NCBI GenBank assembly: GCA_963678485.1
Contig: OY782882.1
Span: forward strand, 2,728,001-2,792,000
Direction of reading: 5' to 3'
Length of the DNA: 64,000 nucleotides
From: CALGYY01 sp963678485
GTDB lineage: Bacteria; Bacteroidota; Bacteroidia; Bacteroidales; CAIWKO01
Shown: positions 45,874 through 54,788 of the stretch, piece by piece
Position numbering within the stretch: the stretch's first letter is position 1
Layout: each line of letters begins with the position of its first letter
Made by a program: the position numbers and the translations under genes
The notes under the pieces: model-generated
What the model was told of the DNA's origin: nothing
Databases searched by the model: none
What the model saw: only the letters and a program-made list of their open reading frames with translations

Positions 45874-47397
45874 ATGGCAAACGAAGACCTTTTTAAAAAG
45901 ATCATAGCCCATGCTAAGGAGTATGGCTATGTGTTCCCCTCGAGCGAGATCTATGACGGACTTAGCGCTGTTTACGATTACGGGCAATATGGCTCAGAAC
46001 TAAAGAATAACATCCGCCAATACTGGTGGAAGAGCATGGTGCAATATCATGAAAATATTGTAGGCATTGATTCTGCCATTTTCATGCACCCAACTATTTG
46101 GAAGGCTTCTGGTCACGTTGATGCGTTTAATGACCCGATGATCGACAACAAAGATTCTAAAAAGCGCTATCGTGCAGATGTGCTTGTGGAAGATCATATG
46201 GCAAAACTCGAAGAGAAGATCGAGAAAGAGATTGTTAAGGCACGTCAGCGTTTCGGCGAAAGCTTTGATGAAAAAATGTATCGTGAGACCAATCCACGTG
46301 TTAGCGAGTATCAGAAAAAAATCGACGATATCAAATCACGCTTTTATACAATGCTGGAGCAAAACGATCTGGCAGGGGTGAAGTCATTGATTGAAGAATT
46401 AGGTATCGTATGTCCGATCTCCGGAAGCAAGAACTGGACGGAAGTTCGTCAGTTTAACCTGATGTTTTCTACGCAAATGGGTTCGGTGAGCGAAGATTCC
46501 AGTCAGCTGTATTTGCGACCAGAAACTGCTCAGGGAATTTTTGTGAATTTCCTGAATGTATACAAGACTGGAAGAATGAAGATTCCATTTGGTATAGCTC
46601 AGGTTGGTAAAGCCTTTCGCAACGAAATCGTTGCCCGCCAGTTTATCTTCCGCATGCGTGAATTCGAACAAATGGAAATGCAGTTTTTTGTTCGTCCCGG
46701 CGAAGAATTGAAATGGTTTGAATACTGGAAAGAAGCTCGTATGAAATGGCATCTCTCTCTTGGCATCCCTGCATCTAAATATCGTTTTCATGATCATGAA
46801 AAATTGGCTCATTATGCAAATGCCGCCTCTGATATTGAATTTGATTTTCCCATTGGTTTCAAGGAATTGGAAGGAATACATTCACGTACAGATTTCGATT
46901 TGAATGCCCATATGAAATACTCTGGGAAGAAGCTTCAGTATTTCGATCCGGAAACTAACGAGAGCTATGTTCCTTATGTCATCGAAACTTCCATTGGTCT
47001 TGATCGCACATTCCTGGCTGTGCTAAGTCATGCCTATACTGAAGAAAAACTGGAAGACGGCTCCGAACGGGTTGTCCTGAACATCCCGCCAGTTCTTGCT
47101 CCAATAAAAGCTGCTGTATTTCCACTGGTAAAAAAAGATGGCCTGCCGGAAAAAGCACGCGAAATCATGGATCAATTGAAATTGGAATTCATGTGTCAGT
47201 ACGACGAGAAGGATGCGATTGGCAGACGTTATCGCCGTCAGGATGCGATTGGTACGCCGTATTGCATTACAATCGACCATCAGACACTCACCGATGGTGC
47301 TGTAACAATTCGCGAACGCGATACCATGAAACAGGATCGCGTACCTATTGAGCAAATCTCTGTGATTGTAGGAAATCGTTTGAAAACGATTCTGTAA
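45874..47397 (+). CDS. glyS: Glycyl-tRNA synthetase (single-chain, alpha2 type)
   Basis: A 507-residue class II synthetase charging tRNA-Gly. The homologous start MANEDLFKKIIAHAKEYGYV fixes the ATG at 45874; an open frame extends 37 codons upstream but is not conserved-looking. Motif 2 is FRNEIVARQFIFRMREFEQ, preceded by RPETAQGIFVNF. The class signature GLDRTFLAVLSHAY is motif 3. The C-terminal anticodon-binding domain holds VLAPIKAAVFPLVKK. It is divergent from the GH3 gene. Confidence 0.95.
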   Translation: MANEDLFKKIIAHAKEYGYVFPSSEIYDGLSAVYDYGQYGSELKNNIRQYWWKSMVQYHENIVGIDSAIFMHPTIWKASGHVDAFNDPMIDNKDSKKRYRADVLVEDHMAKLEEKIEKEIVKARQRFGESFDEKMYRETNPRVSEYQKKIDDIKSRFYTMLEQNDLAGVKSLIEELGIVCPISGSKNWTEVRQFNLMFSTQMGSVSEDSSQLYLRPETAQGIFVNFLNVYKTGRMKIPFGIAQVGKAFRNEIVARQFIFRMREFEQMEMQFFVRPGEELKWFEYWKEARMKWHLSLGIPASKYRFHDHEKLAHYANAASDIEFDFPIGFKELEGIHSRTDFDLNAHMKYSGKKLQYFDPETNESYVPYVIETSIGLDRTFLAVLSHAYTEEKLEDGSERVVLNIPPVLAPIKAAVFPLVKKDGLPEKAREIMDQLKLEFMCQYDEKDAIGRRYRRQDAIGTPYCITIDHQTLTDGAVTIRERDTMKQDRVPIEQISVIVGNRLKTIL

Positions 47398-47402
47398 TTT
47401 GC

Positions 47403-47567
47403 TTACTTGCTGATATAGCTTGATGGAGCTCCGTATTTTGTTGCGGGGGGAGGATCTGTGGGTTTTTGCGATGTTTTGCAAGCTGCCAAAAAGAGGGCAA
47501 ACTGCAGAATCAGTAAACTCCAGATTGCCAATCGGCCGCGGCGGGTGATGATGTTGTTGTTTTTCAT
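47403..47567 (-). CDS. Small lipoprotein, 54 residues
   Basis: A short gene read on the minus strand from the ATG at 47567 to the TAA at 47405-47403. The product begins MKNNNIITRRGRL, has a hydrophobic helix (about 14-29), and ends its signal in the lipobox FLAAC (Cys30). The mature peptide is only 25 residues, Lys/Pro-rich (KTSQKPTDPPPATKYGAP). It lies 30 bases after pth in the same direction and is convergent with glyS. The clean lipobox and start make it a likely real gene; its function is unknown. Confidence 0.65.
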   Translation of the reverse strand: MKNNNIITRRGRLAIWSLLILQFALFLAACKTSQKPTDPPPATKYGAPSSYISK

Positions 47568-47597
47568 TGCTGTGAATTTGAATTCAAACTACTACAG

Positions 47598-48161
47598 TTA
47601 TCTTTTATTGTAATCATTCATTGTCCGCTCAACACCTTGTGTGACGAAGGATTTGACAGCATCTGTCACAAGTTCGATGCGCGGGAGAATAATCTTTTCT
47701 TCTTCTTTAGTCCACTGCCCTAACACGAAATCGATTTGCATTCCGCGTGCGAAATCATTTCCGATTCCAAATCTAAGGCGTGGGAAATCTTCGGTCTCAA
47801 TTTGATCTATAATGTCGTTCATCCCATTGTGAGTGCCTCCACTTCCCTTTTTTCTTAGCCGTATTGCGCCAAGCGGAATGTCGAGGTCGTCGTGGATTAC
47901 CAACAATTGTTCGGGGCTAAGTTTTTCGTGAGTTAGCCAGTATTTCACGGCCTTCCCGCTAAGGTTCATATATGTGGTGGGCTTTATGAGAATGAGCTTG
48001 CGACCTTTGAAACTACCTTCGGCAACGGAGGCAAGCCGTCCGGGAACAAACGCAGTTTTCAGGGAGCTTGCTAGTGCATCTAATGCCAAAAAGCCGATAT
48101 TATGCCGGGTGTCGGCATACTCAGCTCCAATGTTTCCAAGTCCACAAATAAGAAACTTCAT
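47598..48161 (-). CDS. pth: Peptidyl-tRNA hydrolase
   Basis: A 187-residue enzyme that frees tRNA from stalled peptidyl-tRNA. The start is taken at MKFLICGLGNIGAEY (ATG at 48161); an adjacent ATG at 48164 adds one Met, and the frame to 48197 would run through the upstream terminator. The catalytic His is in TRHNIGFLALDAL. LIKPTTYMNLSGKAV and VIHDDLDIPLG are the other family motifs, and GGTHNGMNDI precedes the C-terminal helix. The rplY terminator ends just 5 bases before the start. Confidence 0.95.
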   Translation of the reverse strand: MKFLICGLGNIGAEYADTRHNIGFLALDALASSLKTAFVPGRLASVAEGSFKGRKLILIKPTTYMNLSGKAVKYWLTHEKLSPEQLLVIHDDLDIPLGAIRLRKKGSGGTHNGMNDIIDQIETEDFPRLRFGIGNDFARGMQIDFVLGQWTKEEEKIILPRIELVTDAVKSFVTQGVERTMNDYNKR

Positions 48162-48166
48162 CATAT

Positions 48167-48208
48167 AAAAAAAACCGGGGTCAATTACGAATAACAAAAG
48201 ACCCCGGT
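48167..48208 (-). terminator. Terminator between rplY and pth
   Basis: A 9-base perfect stem (ACCGGGGTC and GACCCCGGT; 48174-48182 with 48200-48208) is followed on the minus strand by eight T residues (48174 to 48167). It lies 18 bases past the rplY stop and ends 5 bases before the pth ATG. Confidence 0.85.
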
Positions 48209-48226
48209 AATTATGATTTATTAAAA

Positions 48227-48856
48227 CTAAGCTTTCTTAGCATCTGGTGCTGCAGCTGGTGCAGCTGCTGCTGGTGTTCCTGCTGCAGCTTCTACTGCTT
48301 TAGGATCTTCCACTGCGCGTGTAACGCGAACACCAATAACCACGGTGTTTTTAGGATCAAGGAAGGTAAGATGATCTCTGAAAAGATCACTGATCTTTAC
48401 AGAATCATTGATTTCAAGTTTGTCGATGTTTACGGTAATATCATCGGGCATAAACTCAGGTAATGATTTGATTTTAAGTTTGCGCAACTTTTGAATCAGT
48501 TTTCCTCCACGCAAAATACCAGGAGCTACACCTTCAATTTTTACAGGGATGGCCATGGTAATTTCTTTACCTTCAATAAGCTCAAGCATGTCAACATGCA
48601 GAATCTTATCAGTGGTAGGATGATACTGAACATCCTGAAGAATGGCGCGGCGTTCCTGCCCGTCAATGTTTAATGCGATGAAACAAGCCTCAGGAGTAAA
48701 GATTACATCCTTGAAACTTTTTTCATGCACTGAGAAATGCAATTGGTCTTTGCCACCATACAATACGCAAGGCACACCTTCGGCTCTGCGGACTGCTTTA
48801 GCATCTTTTTTCCCTACGTTCGCGCGAAGCGAACCGCTCATAGATACTGTTTTCAT
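48227..48856 (-). CDS. rplY: 50S ribosomal protein L25/Ctc (long form)
   Basis: A 209-residue 5S rRNA-binding protein of the Ctc/TL5 type. It has the L25 domain (about 1-92, SLRANVGKKDAKAVRRAEG at the start), a TL5-type C-terminal beta domain (about 95-185), and an Ala/Pro-rich tail ending DAKKA. It sits between prs and pth, the usual order in many bacteria. Expression is probably from a promoter shared with prs, 50 bases upstream, and ends at the 48167-48208 terminator. Confidence 0.95.
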   Translation of the reverse strand: MKTVSMSGSLRANVGKKDAKAVRRAEGVPCVLYGGKDQLHFSVHEKSFKDVIFTPEACFIALNIDGQERRAILQDVQYHPTTDKILHVDMLELIEGKEITMAIPVKIEGVAPGILRGGKLIQKLRKLKIKSLPEFMPDDITVNIDKLEINDSVKISDLFRDHLTFLDPKNTVVIGVRVTRAVEDPKAVEAAAGTPAAAAPAAAPDAKKA

Positions 48857-48905
48857 TGTTTGATAAATTTAATTTGTACTATATAATTAATCCTGACAAT
48901 CAGGT

Positions 48906-49850
48906 TTAATGCATGGAGGTGAATTTAAAGTGCGAGCTGATGGATTCGTTGCTGACCACGCGCTCGATAACATTAGCAAATAGACTGGCTGTGCTCAATA
49001 CCTTAACCTTTGGTGATTCGCGTTTCAAAGGAATCGTATCAGTTACCACTATTTCGGTAAGCGAAGATTTTTCAATACGTTCTATCGCATTTCCTGAAAG
49101 TACAGGATGCGTGCAAACCGCACGAACACTGGTAGCGCCTTTTTCTTTAATCAAATCGGCTGCTTTGCAAATTGTACCGGCGGTGTCGATGATATCGTCA
49201 ACCAGAACAACATTTCGTCCCGCAACTTCACCAATGACGGCCATGTTGGAAATCTGGTTCGGCTTCGAACGTTGCTTGTAACAAATAACCAAATCAGCAT
49301 CAAGAAACTTAGCATAAGTGCCAGCTCTTCGTGTTCCACCAGTATCAGGCGACGACATGGTCAGGTTTTCAAGATTCAGGTTTTTCAGATAGGGGACAAA
49401 TATGCTGGAAGCATACATGTGATCAACAGGAACATCAAAGAATCCCTGTATCTGATCTGCATGAAGGTCCATGGTAATAATACGGTGAATGCCTGCAGCA
49501 GTAAGCAAATTTGCAATGAGCTTGGATGAAATCGGCACACGGGGTTTGTCTTTACGGTCCTGACGTGCAAAGCCATAATAAGGAATCACAGCAATAATAT
49601 GTCGCGCCGAAGCTCTTTTAGCAGCATCAACCATCATGAGCAATTCGAACAGATGATCGGTGGGAGCAAAGGTCGATTGCACGATAAACAATTCATTTCC
49701 GCGAACAGTTTCTTCAAAAGAGGGTTGAAACTCACCATCAGCAAAACTTGCCCAGGTAACTTCACCTAGCTTTGTACCATAAGCGTTTGCAATTTTCTCA
49801 GCCAGGTAACGGCTGGCCCTGCCGGAAAATATCTTGACTTGTTCGCTCAT
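48906..49850 (-). CDS. prs: Ribose-phosphate pyrophosphokinase
   Basis: A 314-residue enzyme making PRPP for nucleotide, His and Trp synthesis. The start MSEQVKIFSGRASRYLAEKI (ATG at 49850) is the conserved one; the frame to 49916 adds 22 non-conserved residues. Signatures are the ATP-binding FADGEFQPSFEETVRG, IPYYGFARQDRKDKPRVPIS, the DLHADQIQGFFDVPVDH stretch, and the PRPP loop VVLVDDIIDTAGTI. It heads the prs - rplY - pth group. Confidence 0.95.
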   Translation of the reverse strand: MSEQVKIFSGRASRYLAEKIANAYGTKLGEVTWASFADGEFQPSFEETVRGNELFIVQSTFAPTDHLFELLMMVDAAKRASARHIIAVIPYYGFARQDRKDKPRVPISSKLIANLLTAAGIHRIITMDLHADQIQGFFDVPVDHMYASSIFVPYLKNLNLENLTMSSPDTGGTRRAGTYAKFLDADLVICYKQRSKPNQISNMAVIGEVAGRNVVLVDDIIDTAGTICKAADLIKEKGATSVRAVCTHPVLSGNAIERIEKSSLTEIVVTDTIPLKRESPKVKVLSTASLFANVIERVVSNESISSHFKFTSMH

Positions 49851-50227
49851 ATTGAAAAGAATATAATGTAACTGAATTCTGGGTGCAAAAGTATTAAAAT
49901 TATCAGGAAGCGACAATGTACTTATGCTTTTTTTTCTGTTTGTTTTAGAATCATAGGGAAATTCAGCAATGGTGCGGAGGGGAACGAATTATTTCCTATT
50001 TTTGTAGGTTAGTAGCACAAAGAAGGAGGCCACAATGTAAATAAGGCAGTAGGATTACGGTTAAAAGATTGAACGCAAAAAGATTTCGAACGCATTATTT
50101 CATTAAAAAATGCAAGCAATTCAACGCTTGCAGCACCTTCACCAACAAATTTACAAGTTGACTAATTAGCTAATCAACCAGCTAAAGAAATTAATCTAAC
50201 CGAAATATAAATTCTAATTTTTCTCCG
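49851..50227. other. Divergent spacer between prs and the protease genes
   Basis: 377 bases without a convincing gene. A TATTTTTG -7 box (49997-50004, plus strand) probably starts the protease transcript, leaving a leader of about 215 bases. That leader holds two inverted repeats: TGCAAGC/GCTTGCA around 50112-50134 and GTTGA/TCAAC around 50158-50180. A sequence AAGGAGG (50023-50029) is followed by ATG and an immediate TAA (50035-50040). Long structured leaders are unusual among the other genes here. Confidence 0.5.
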
Positions 50228-51898
50228 ATGAAGCAGTGTTTTACCTTTTTGTTGTTAGTGTTCTTTACTACAGTATTGATGGCGCAGGATGAATCAAATT
50301 CAATTCCGCCAAGTTTTAAGTTCTCCGGCTTTACTACTCAGGCCGATGTCAGGCAGTTGGCAACCCCTGATCTTACTCAGGAAAAGTATCTTGATAAAAT
50401 GGATAAGGCTTTCGGTAATCCTTATAGGATGGCTGTTGGCGTTAATGCTGGCTTGGATATGCAAAACTCTGGAACTTGGACCGAACTCCCCGATCATAGT
50501 GGTCGCATCTGGCAGTTAATCGTTAAAGTTCCTGATGCAAAGGCATTAATCGCATATTACAATCAATTTCATATTCCAGAGGGTTGTGCACTCTATGTAT
50601 ACGATGAATCAAAAAAAGTCGTAAACGGTCCCTATACCAGTATTTATAATCCTGAGTCTGGTTATTTTTCTACACCTATGACACCCGGTGCTTCCTGTGT
50701 TATCGAATATTTTGAATCGGTAGGAGTAACAGAGGCTGCGGCGATTAGCATTGAAGAAATGGGCTTTGTTTATCGTGGGGCTGAAATGGTCGACCCCATT
50801 GCTTATGCCCAGAAATCCGGCAGCTGCGAGGTAGATGTCAATTGTTCAGAAGGCAACGCCTGGCAGGATGAGAAAAAGGGTGTTTGCAAATTGCTTACAA
50901 AAATTGGAGCTAACACCTTTATGTGTTCCGGTTCTTTGATGAATAATACGTTACAAGATTGCACACCTTACATTTTAACTGCTGACCACTGTTCATATGA
51001 TGCGGCGTATGCAACCACAGCAAACCTTGCACAGTGGCAATTCTATTTTCATTATGAGGCTAGCAGTTGTAGCGGGGCTTATACCTCCGGACAAAAAGTG
51101 AAAATTGGTTGTACCCTAATGGCTCACGACACTTATGGCTCTAATGGGGCAGGTTCTGACTTTTATCTTGTGAAACTTGTTCAATCAGTTGTGGCTTCCG
51201 ATAATTTGTATTACAATGGTTGGTCGAAAAGTACTACTGCCAGCACTTCGGGGGTAAGTATCCATCATCCGGCCGGTGATATTATGAAAATATCTACATA
51301 TAATACTACTCTTCAATCCCTTTATGTTGGCGCCTCTGGTAGTCATTGGGGTGTAAACTGGGTTTCTACAACTAACGGCTTTGGTGTAACTGAAGGCGGT
51401 TCCTCTGGTTCTCCTATCTTTAATGCTGCAGGCTTGGTCATTGGTACTCTTACCGGTGGTGGCTCTTCCTGCACCGCTACCAGCGCTCAGGATTATTATG
51501 GAAAACTTTCGTACCATTGGACTAGCAATGGCTCTACTTCTGCAAAGCAATTAAAGCCATGGCTCGATCCTAATAATTCCGGTGTTACCACACTCAATGG
51601 TTCAGCTACTTGTACTCCTGCAGCAGTGAGTGAACTGGATGCAATGGATGCTCAAATTTTCCTTTATCCTAATCCTGCGGCTAACTATATTCACATTGCT
51701 CTGGGAACAGAACAAATTATCAACCCGATTGTACGTTTATATGCTCAACCCGGCAAGCTTGTTTTCGAAAAACAATACTCAGGATTGTTTTCCGAAGAAC
51801 TATTAATTGATATTGCGGGGCAACCTTCTGGTCTGTATTTCTTGTCATTGGAGTCGGACAACAAGATTGTCAATAAAAAGATTATGATATTGCAATAA
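50228..51898 (+). CDS. Secreted trypsin-like (lysyl endopeptidase-type) protease, T9SS
   Basis: A 556-residue secreted serine protease. After the signal peptide (1-19) comes a propeptide/beta domain (about 25-190), then the protease domain (about 200-455), then a T9SS type A sorting domain (about 475-556, FLYPNPAANYIHIAL). The triad is His254 in TADHC, Asp311 in GSDFYLVKL, and Ser393 in GSSGSP. Several Cys pairs (as in SGSCEVDVNCSEG) fit the disulfide-bonded lysyl endopeptidase family. A close paralogue follows 57 bases downstream. Confidence 0.88.
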   Translation: MKQCFTFLLLVFFTTVLMAQDESNSIPPSFKFSGFTTQADVRQLATPDLTQEKYLDKMDKAFGNPYRMAVGVNAGLDMQNSGTWTELPDHSGRIWQLIVKVPDAKALIAYYNQFHIPEGCALYVYDESKKVVNGPYTSIYNPESGYFSTPMTPGASCVIEYFESVGVTEAAAISIEEMGFVYRGAEMVDPIAYAQKSGSCEVDVNCSEGNAWQDEKKGVCKLLTKIGANTFMCSGSLMNNTLQDCTPYILTADHCSYDAAYATTANLAQWQFYFHYEASSCSGAYTSGQKVKIGCTLMAHDTYGSNGAGSDFYLVKLVQSVVASDNLYYNGWSKSTTASTSGVSIHHPAGDIMKISTYNTTLQSLYVGASGSHWGVNWVSTTNGFGVTEGGSSGSPIFNAAGLVIGTLTGGGSSCTATSAQDYYGKLSYHWTSNGSTSAKQLKPWLDPNNSGVTTLNGSATCTPAAVSELDAMDAQIFLYPNPAANYIHIALGTEQIINPIVRLYAQPGKLVFEKQYSGLFSEELLIDIAGQPSGLYFLSLESDNKIVNKKIMILQ

Positions 51899-51955
51899 AT
51901 AATATCTTTATCGCCATGTTTCAGTCATACATACAGGAATCTTAAATGCTTTAGC

Positions 51956-54721
51956 GTGATGAAAAAATTCTTACTTCCCTGCGTGATCGTGATGTTCTTA
52001 TTGAGTGTGCGCCTTGTAGCGCAACCATCATCAGGTGGTTCCCCTTCAAGTTTTACAATGAAGGGAATTCCAACAGAATATCAGAGCGTTGTTCTCACAA
52101 AACCTAATCTTGACGCTGTAATTGCTGAAGATCTTCTCCGCGACAAAAATGGTATGTTTTATCGATGTGGAGTTTCAGTACCTACAAATTTAAATCTTGA
52201 GAATTCAGGAAGCTGGTTTGAACTTCCCAATGGTGACCGCATCTGGCGATTGAAGATTACTATTCCTGATGCAAAAGCCCTTGGAATCTATTATGACCAT
52301 TTCTGGCTGCCACCCGGTGGAAGATTATTTCTGTATGACGAGGCACACAAACAGGTACTCGGCGCATATACCGAACAAAACAATGGTGATAATGGTGTAT
52401 TCGTTACTGAGCTTACTTATGGAGAATCAGTGACGCTGGAATATTATGAGCCTTCACGTACCAAAGGGCGCGCTTTGATTAATGTTAACGAAGTGGCTTA
52501 TGTTTATAGAGGCGTGAAAAATCATAATGGAAACCTTAAGGATTTTGGTGATTCTGAAAGCTGTGAGGTTAATATTAATTGTCCCGAAGGAGCGAACTGG
52601 CAGGATGAGAAAAAAGGCGTTGCCCGCATATTTGTGAAGTCCTCGGCAGGTTACGGGTGGTGTTCAGGTTCTCTTGTAAATAATGTAAATCAAGATTGCA
52701 CTCCCTATTTTCTTACTGCTGACCATTGCGGAAACGAATCTTCAGCCTCTGATTTAACCCAATGGGTGTTTTATTTCAACTACGAGGCTCCTTCATGTAC
52801 TAATCCTTCCACAGCGCCAACCGCAAATACTATTACTGGCTGCACTCTTAAAGCAAGCGGTGGTAGCGGCGGCGATACCGGGAGTGACTTTTTTCTTGTA
52901 TTGTTTTCTTCCTCACCTACGTTCAATCCATACTTCAATGGTTGGGATCGCAGTACCACCGCATCTACAAGTGGTGTAAGTATTCATCATCCGGCAGGGG
53001 ATATCCAAAAAATTTCAACCTATACCAGTGCATTGGTTTCCGACAGTTGGGGAGGCACTGTTCTCAATACCCACTGGCGTGTGGTCTGGGCTTCAACTGC
53101 CTCTGGTAATGGTGTAACAGAAGGAGGAAGTTCCGGTTCTCCTATATTTAACAGTGCCGGCTTAATCATTGGTGATCTTACCGGTGGTGGATCACTCTGT
53201 ACTTCCTTAACATCCCCTGATATGTATGGTAAATTCTTGTATTCATGGGATCAGAACGGAACGACAGCGGCAACACGATTGAAAGACTGGCTTGATCCCG
53301 GTAATACTGGAGCTATGAGCCTAAATGGATATTACTGCGGAAGTGCACCTACTCTGGTTGCTGATTTCTCAGCGAGTGCAACTACCATTCCTGTTGGCGG
53401 AACTGTTGATTTTACTGACCTTTCCACCGGTGGACCTACCACATGGAGTTGGACATTTAATGGTGGAACCCCTGGTACCTCTACCACACAGCATCCTGCC
53501 GGCATCCAATACAATACAGCTGGTATTTATACAGTGAGCCTGACTATTGGAGATGGCACCAGCACCGATACAGAAACAAAAACAAATTATATTATCGTAG
53601 GTGATCCTCCGCCAACTGCCGATTTTGTTGCTAATACAACAAGTATTGCAGTTGGAGGAAGCGTTAATTTTACTGATTTATCAGCAGGAACTCCTACTTC
53701 ATGGAGCTGGACTTTTACCGGTGGAACTCCCGGTACATCTACAGTGCAGAATCCTTCAGGTATAGTATATAATGCTGCCGGTACGTACACAGTTTCTCTT
53801 ACTGCCACTAATGCCAATGGTTCTGATACTGAAACCAAGACCAGTTACATTACGGTTGGTGGTTCCGGCCCCAGCGATTATCCTTGCGATACGCTCAATT
53901 ATCCTCTGCCAGGAACTCCTGTGATGTATTCCGTTCGCTATCAGAATGGCGTTTACGGATATGTTTCGGGAAATAATGGATACTCGGATAAGGCTAAGGC
54001 TAACCTCTTCCTTCCATCAGCACCATATGTAAAGCTTACTGGTGCAATGATAAAATTTGGTAACGCTAAAAAACGCTCTAATGTTGACACAAAGATTGTT
54101 TTTGCTGTTTGGGATAATAGCGGCCCCGGTGCTACGCCCGGTGCTGTATCTCTGGCAACCGATACTTTGATGTTAAGCACCATTGTAAATCAGGTGTACG
54201 GCCATCAAGCAACATACATCGAATTTCCAACCCCGGTCGATATTACTGGATCCTTTTATTTAGGTGTCTATCTTCCTACTCAGGCAGGTGATACACTTGC
54301 TATATTGACTAATAAAAACGGGCAGACTGTTCCTTCCAATGCTTGGGAGCAATGGCAGAACGGACTTTGGTACAACTATGCTGACACGAACAGCTGGGGT
54401 TATAATCTTACGCATGCAATTTTCCCGATTATGTGCAAGGCTGACTTTAGTATCGAAGATCTTGGTGCAGACCCATATGTATTGATTTATCCGAATCCCG
54501 CAAATAGTATAGTAAATATTGACTTTGGACCTGTTGCTTATAATAAGGTAGATGCTAAATTATTCAATATTGTTGGTGCATTGGTGGAATCCAGACAGTA
54601 TGCAGGCGATGCTATTTCAAGTATGCGCATGGACATTCAGGATTTGCCTACGGGTATCTATACATTGCATATTTCAGTAAATGATGTCAATATTATTCGT
54701 AAGATATCTATCATAAGATAA
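51956..54721 (+). CDS. Secreted trypsin-like protease with two PKD domains, T9SS
   Basis: A 921-residue paralogue of the preceding protease. The same order is seen: signal peptide, N-terminal beta domain, protease with His257 (TADHC), Asp311 (TGSDFFLVLF) and Ser393 (GSSGSP). It then adds two PKD domains (about 464-550 and 555-640, each with VDFTDLS/VNFTDLS and TWSWTF/SWSWTF) and a further beta domain (about 650-835) before the T9SS type A sequence (about 840-921). The two PKD units are near repeats of each other. The PKD and extra domains may attach it to polymers. Confidence 0.88.
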   Translation: MMKKFLLPCVIVMFLLSVRLVAQPSSGGSPSSFTMKGIPTEYQSVVLTKPNLDAVIAEDLLRDKNGMFYRCGVSVPTNLNLENSGSWFELPNGDRIWRLKITIPDAKALGIYYDHFWLPPGGRLFLYDEAHKQVLGAYTEQNNGDNGVFVTELTYGESVTLEYYEPSRTKGRALINVNEVAYVYRGVKNHNGNLKDFGDSESCEVNINCPEGANWQDEKKGVARIFVKSSAGYGWCSGSLVNNVNQDCTPYFLTADHCGNESSASDLTQWVFYFNYEAPSCTNPSTAPTANTITGCTLKASGGSGGDTGSDFFLVLFSSSPTFNPYFNGWDRSTTASTSGVSIHHPAGDIQKISTYTSALVSDSWGGTVLNTHWRVVWASTASGNGVTEGGSSGSPIFNSAGLIIGDLTGGGSLCTSLTSPDMYGKFLYSWDQNGTTAATRLKDWLDPGNTGAMSLNGYYCGSAPTLVADFSASATTIPVGGTVDFTDLSTGGPTTWSWTFNGGTPGTSTTQHPAGIQYNTAGIYTVSLTIGDGTSTDTETKTNYIIVGDPPPTADFVANTTSIAVGGSVNFTDLSAGTPTSWSWTFTGGTPGTSTVQNPSGIVYNAAGTYTVSLTATNANGSDTETKTSYITVGGSGPSDYPCDTLNYPLPGTPVMYSVRYQNGVYGYVSGNNGYSDKAKANLFLPSAPYVKLTGAMIKFGNAKKRSNVDTKIVFAVWDNSGPGATPGAVSLATDTLMLSTIVNQVYGHQATYIEFPTPVDITGSFYLGVYLPTQAGDTLAILTNKNGQTVPSNAWEQWQNGLWYNYADTNSWGYNLTHAIFPIMCKADFSIEDLGADPYVLIYPNPANSIVNIDFGPVAYNKVDAKLFNIVGALVESRQYAGDAISSMRMDIQDLPTGIYTLHISVNDVNIIRKISIIR

Positions 54722-54740
54722 TAGTATATAATTTTTTATA

Positions 54741-54767
54741 AAGCATCCTTTGCGGGATGCTTTTTTT
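54741..54767 (+). terminator. Rho-independent terminator after the proteases
   Basis: An 8-base stem AAGCATCC/GGATGCTT with a 6-base loop is followed by seven T residues on the plus strand, 20 bases after the protease stop. Confidence 0.85.
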
Positions 54768-54788
54768 ATGGCTTGATTAAGAAACGTT

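Noticed and set aside
50023..50040. Perfect AAGGAGG followed by ATG-TAA, a start-stop element
   Set aside because: Bacteroidota rarely use Shine-Dalgarno pairing, and a single six-base coincidence cannot be told from chance here.
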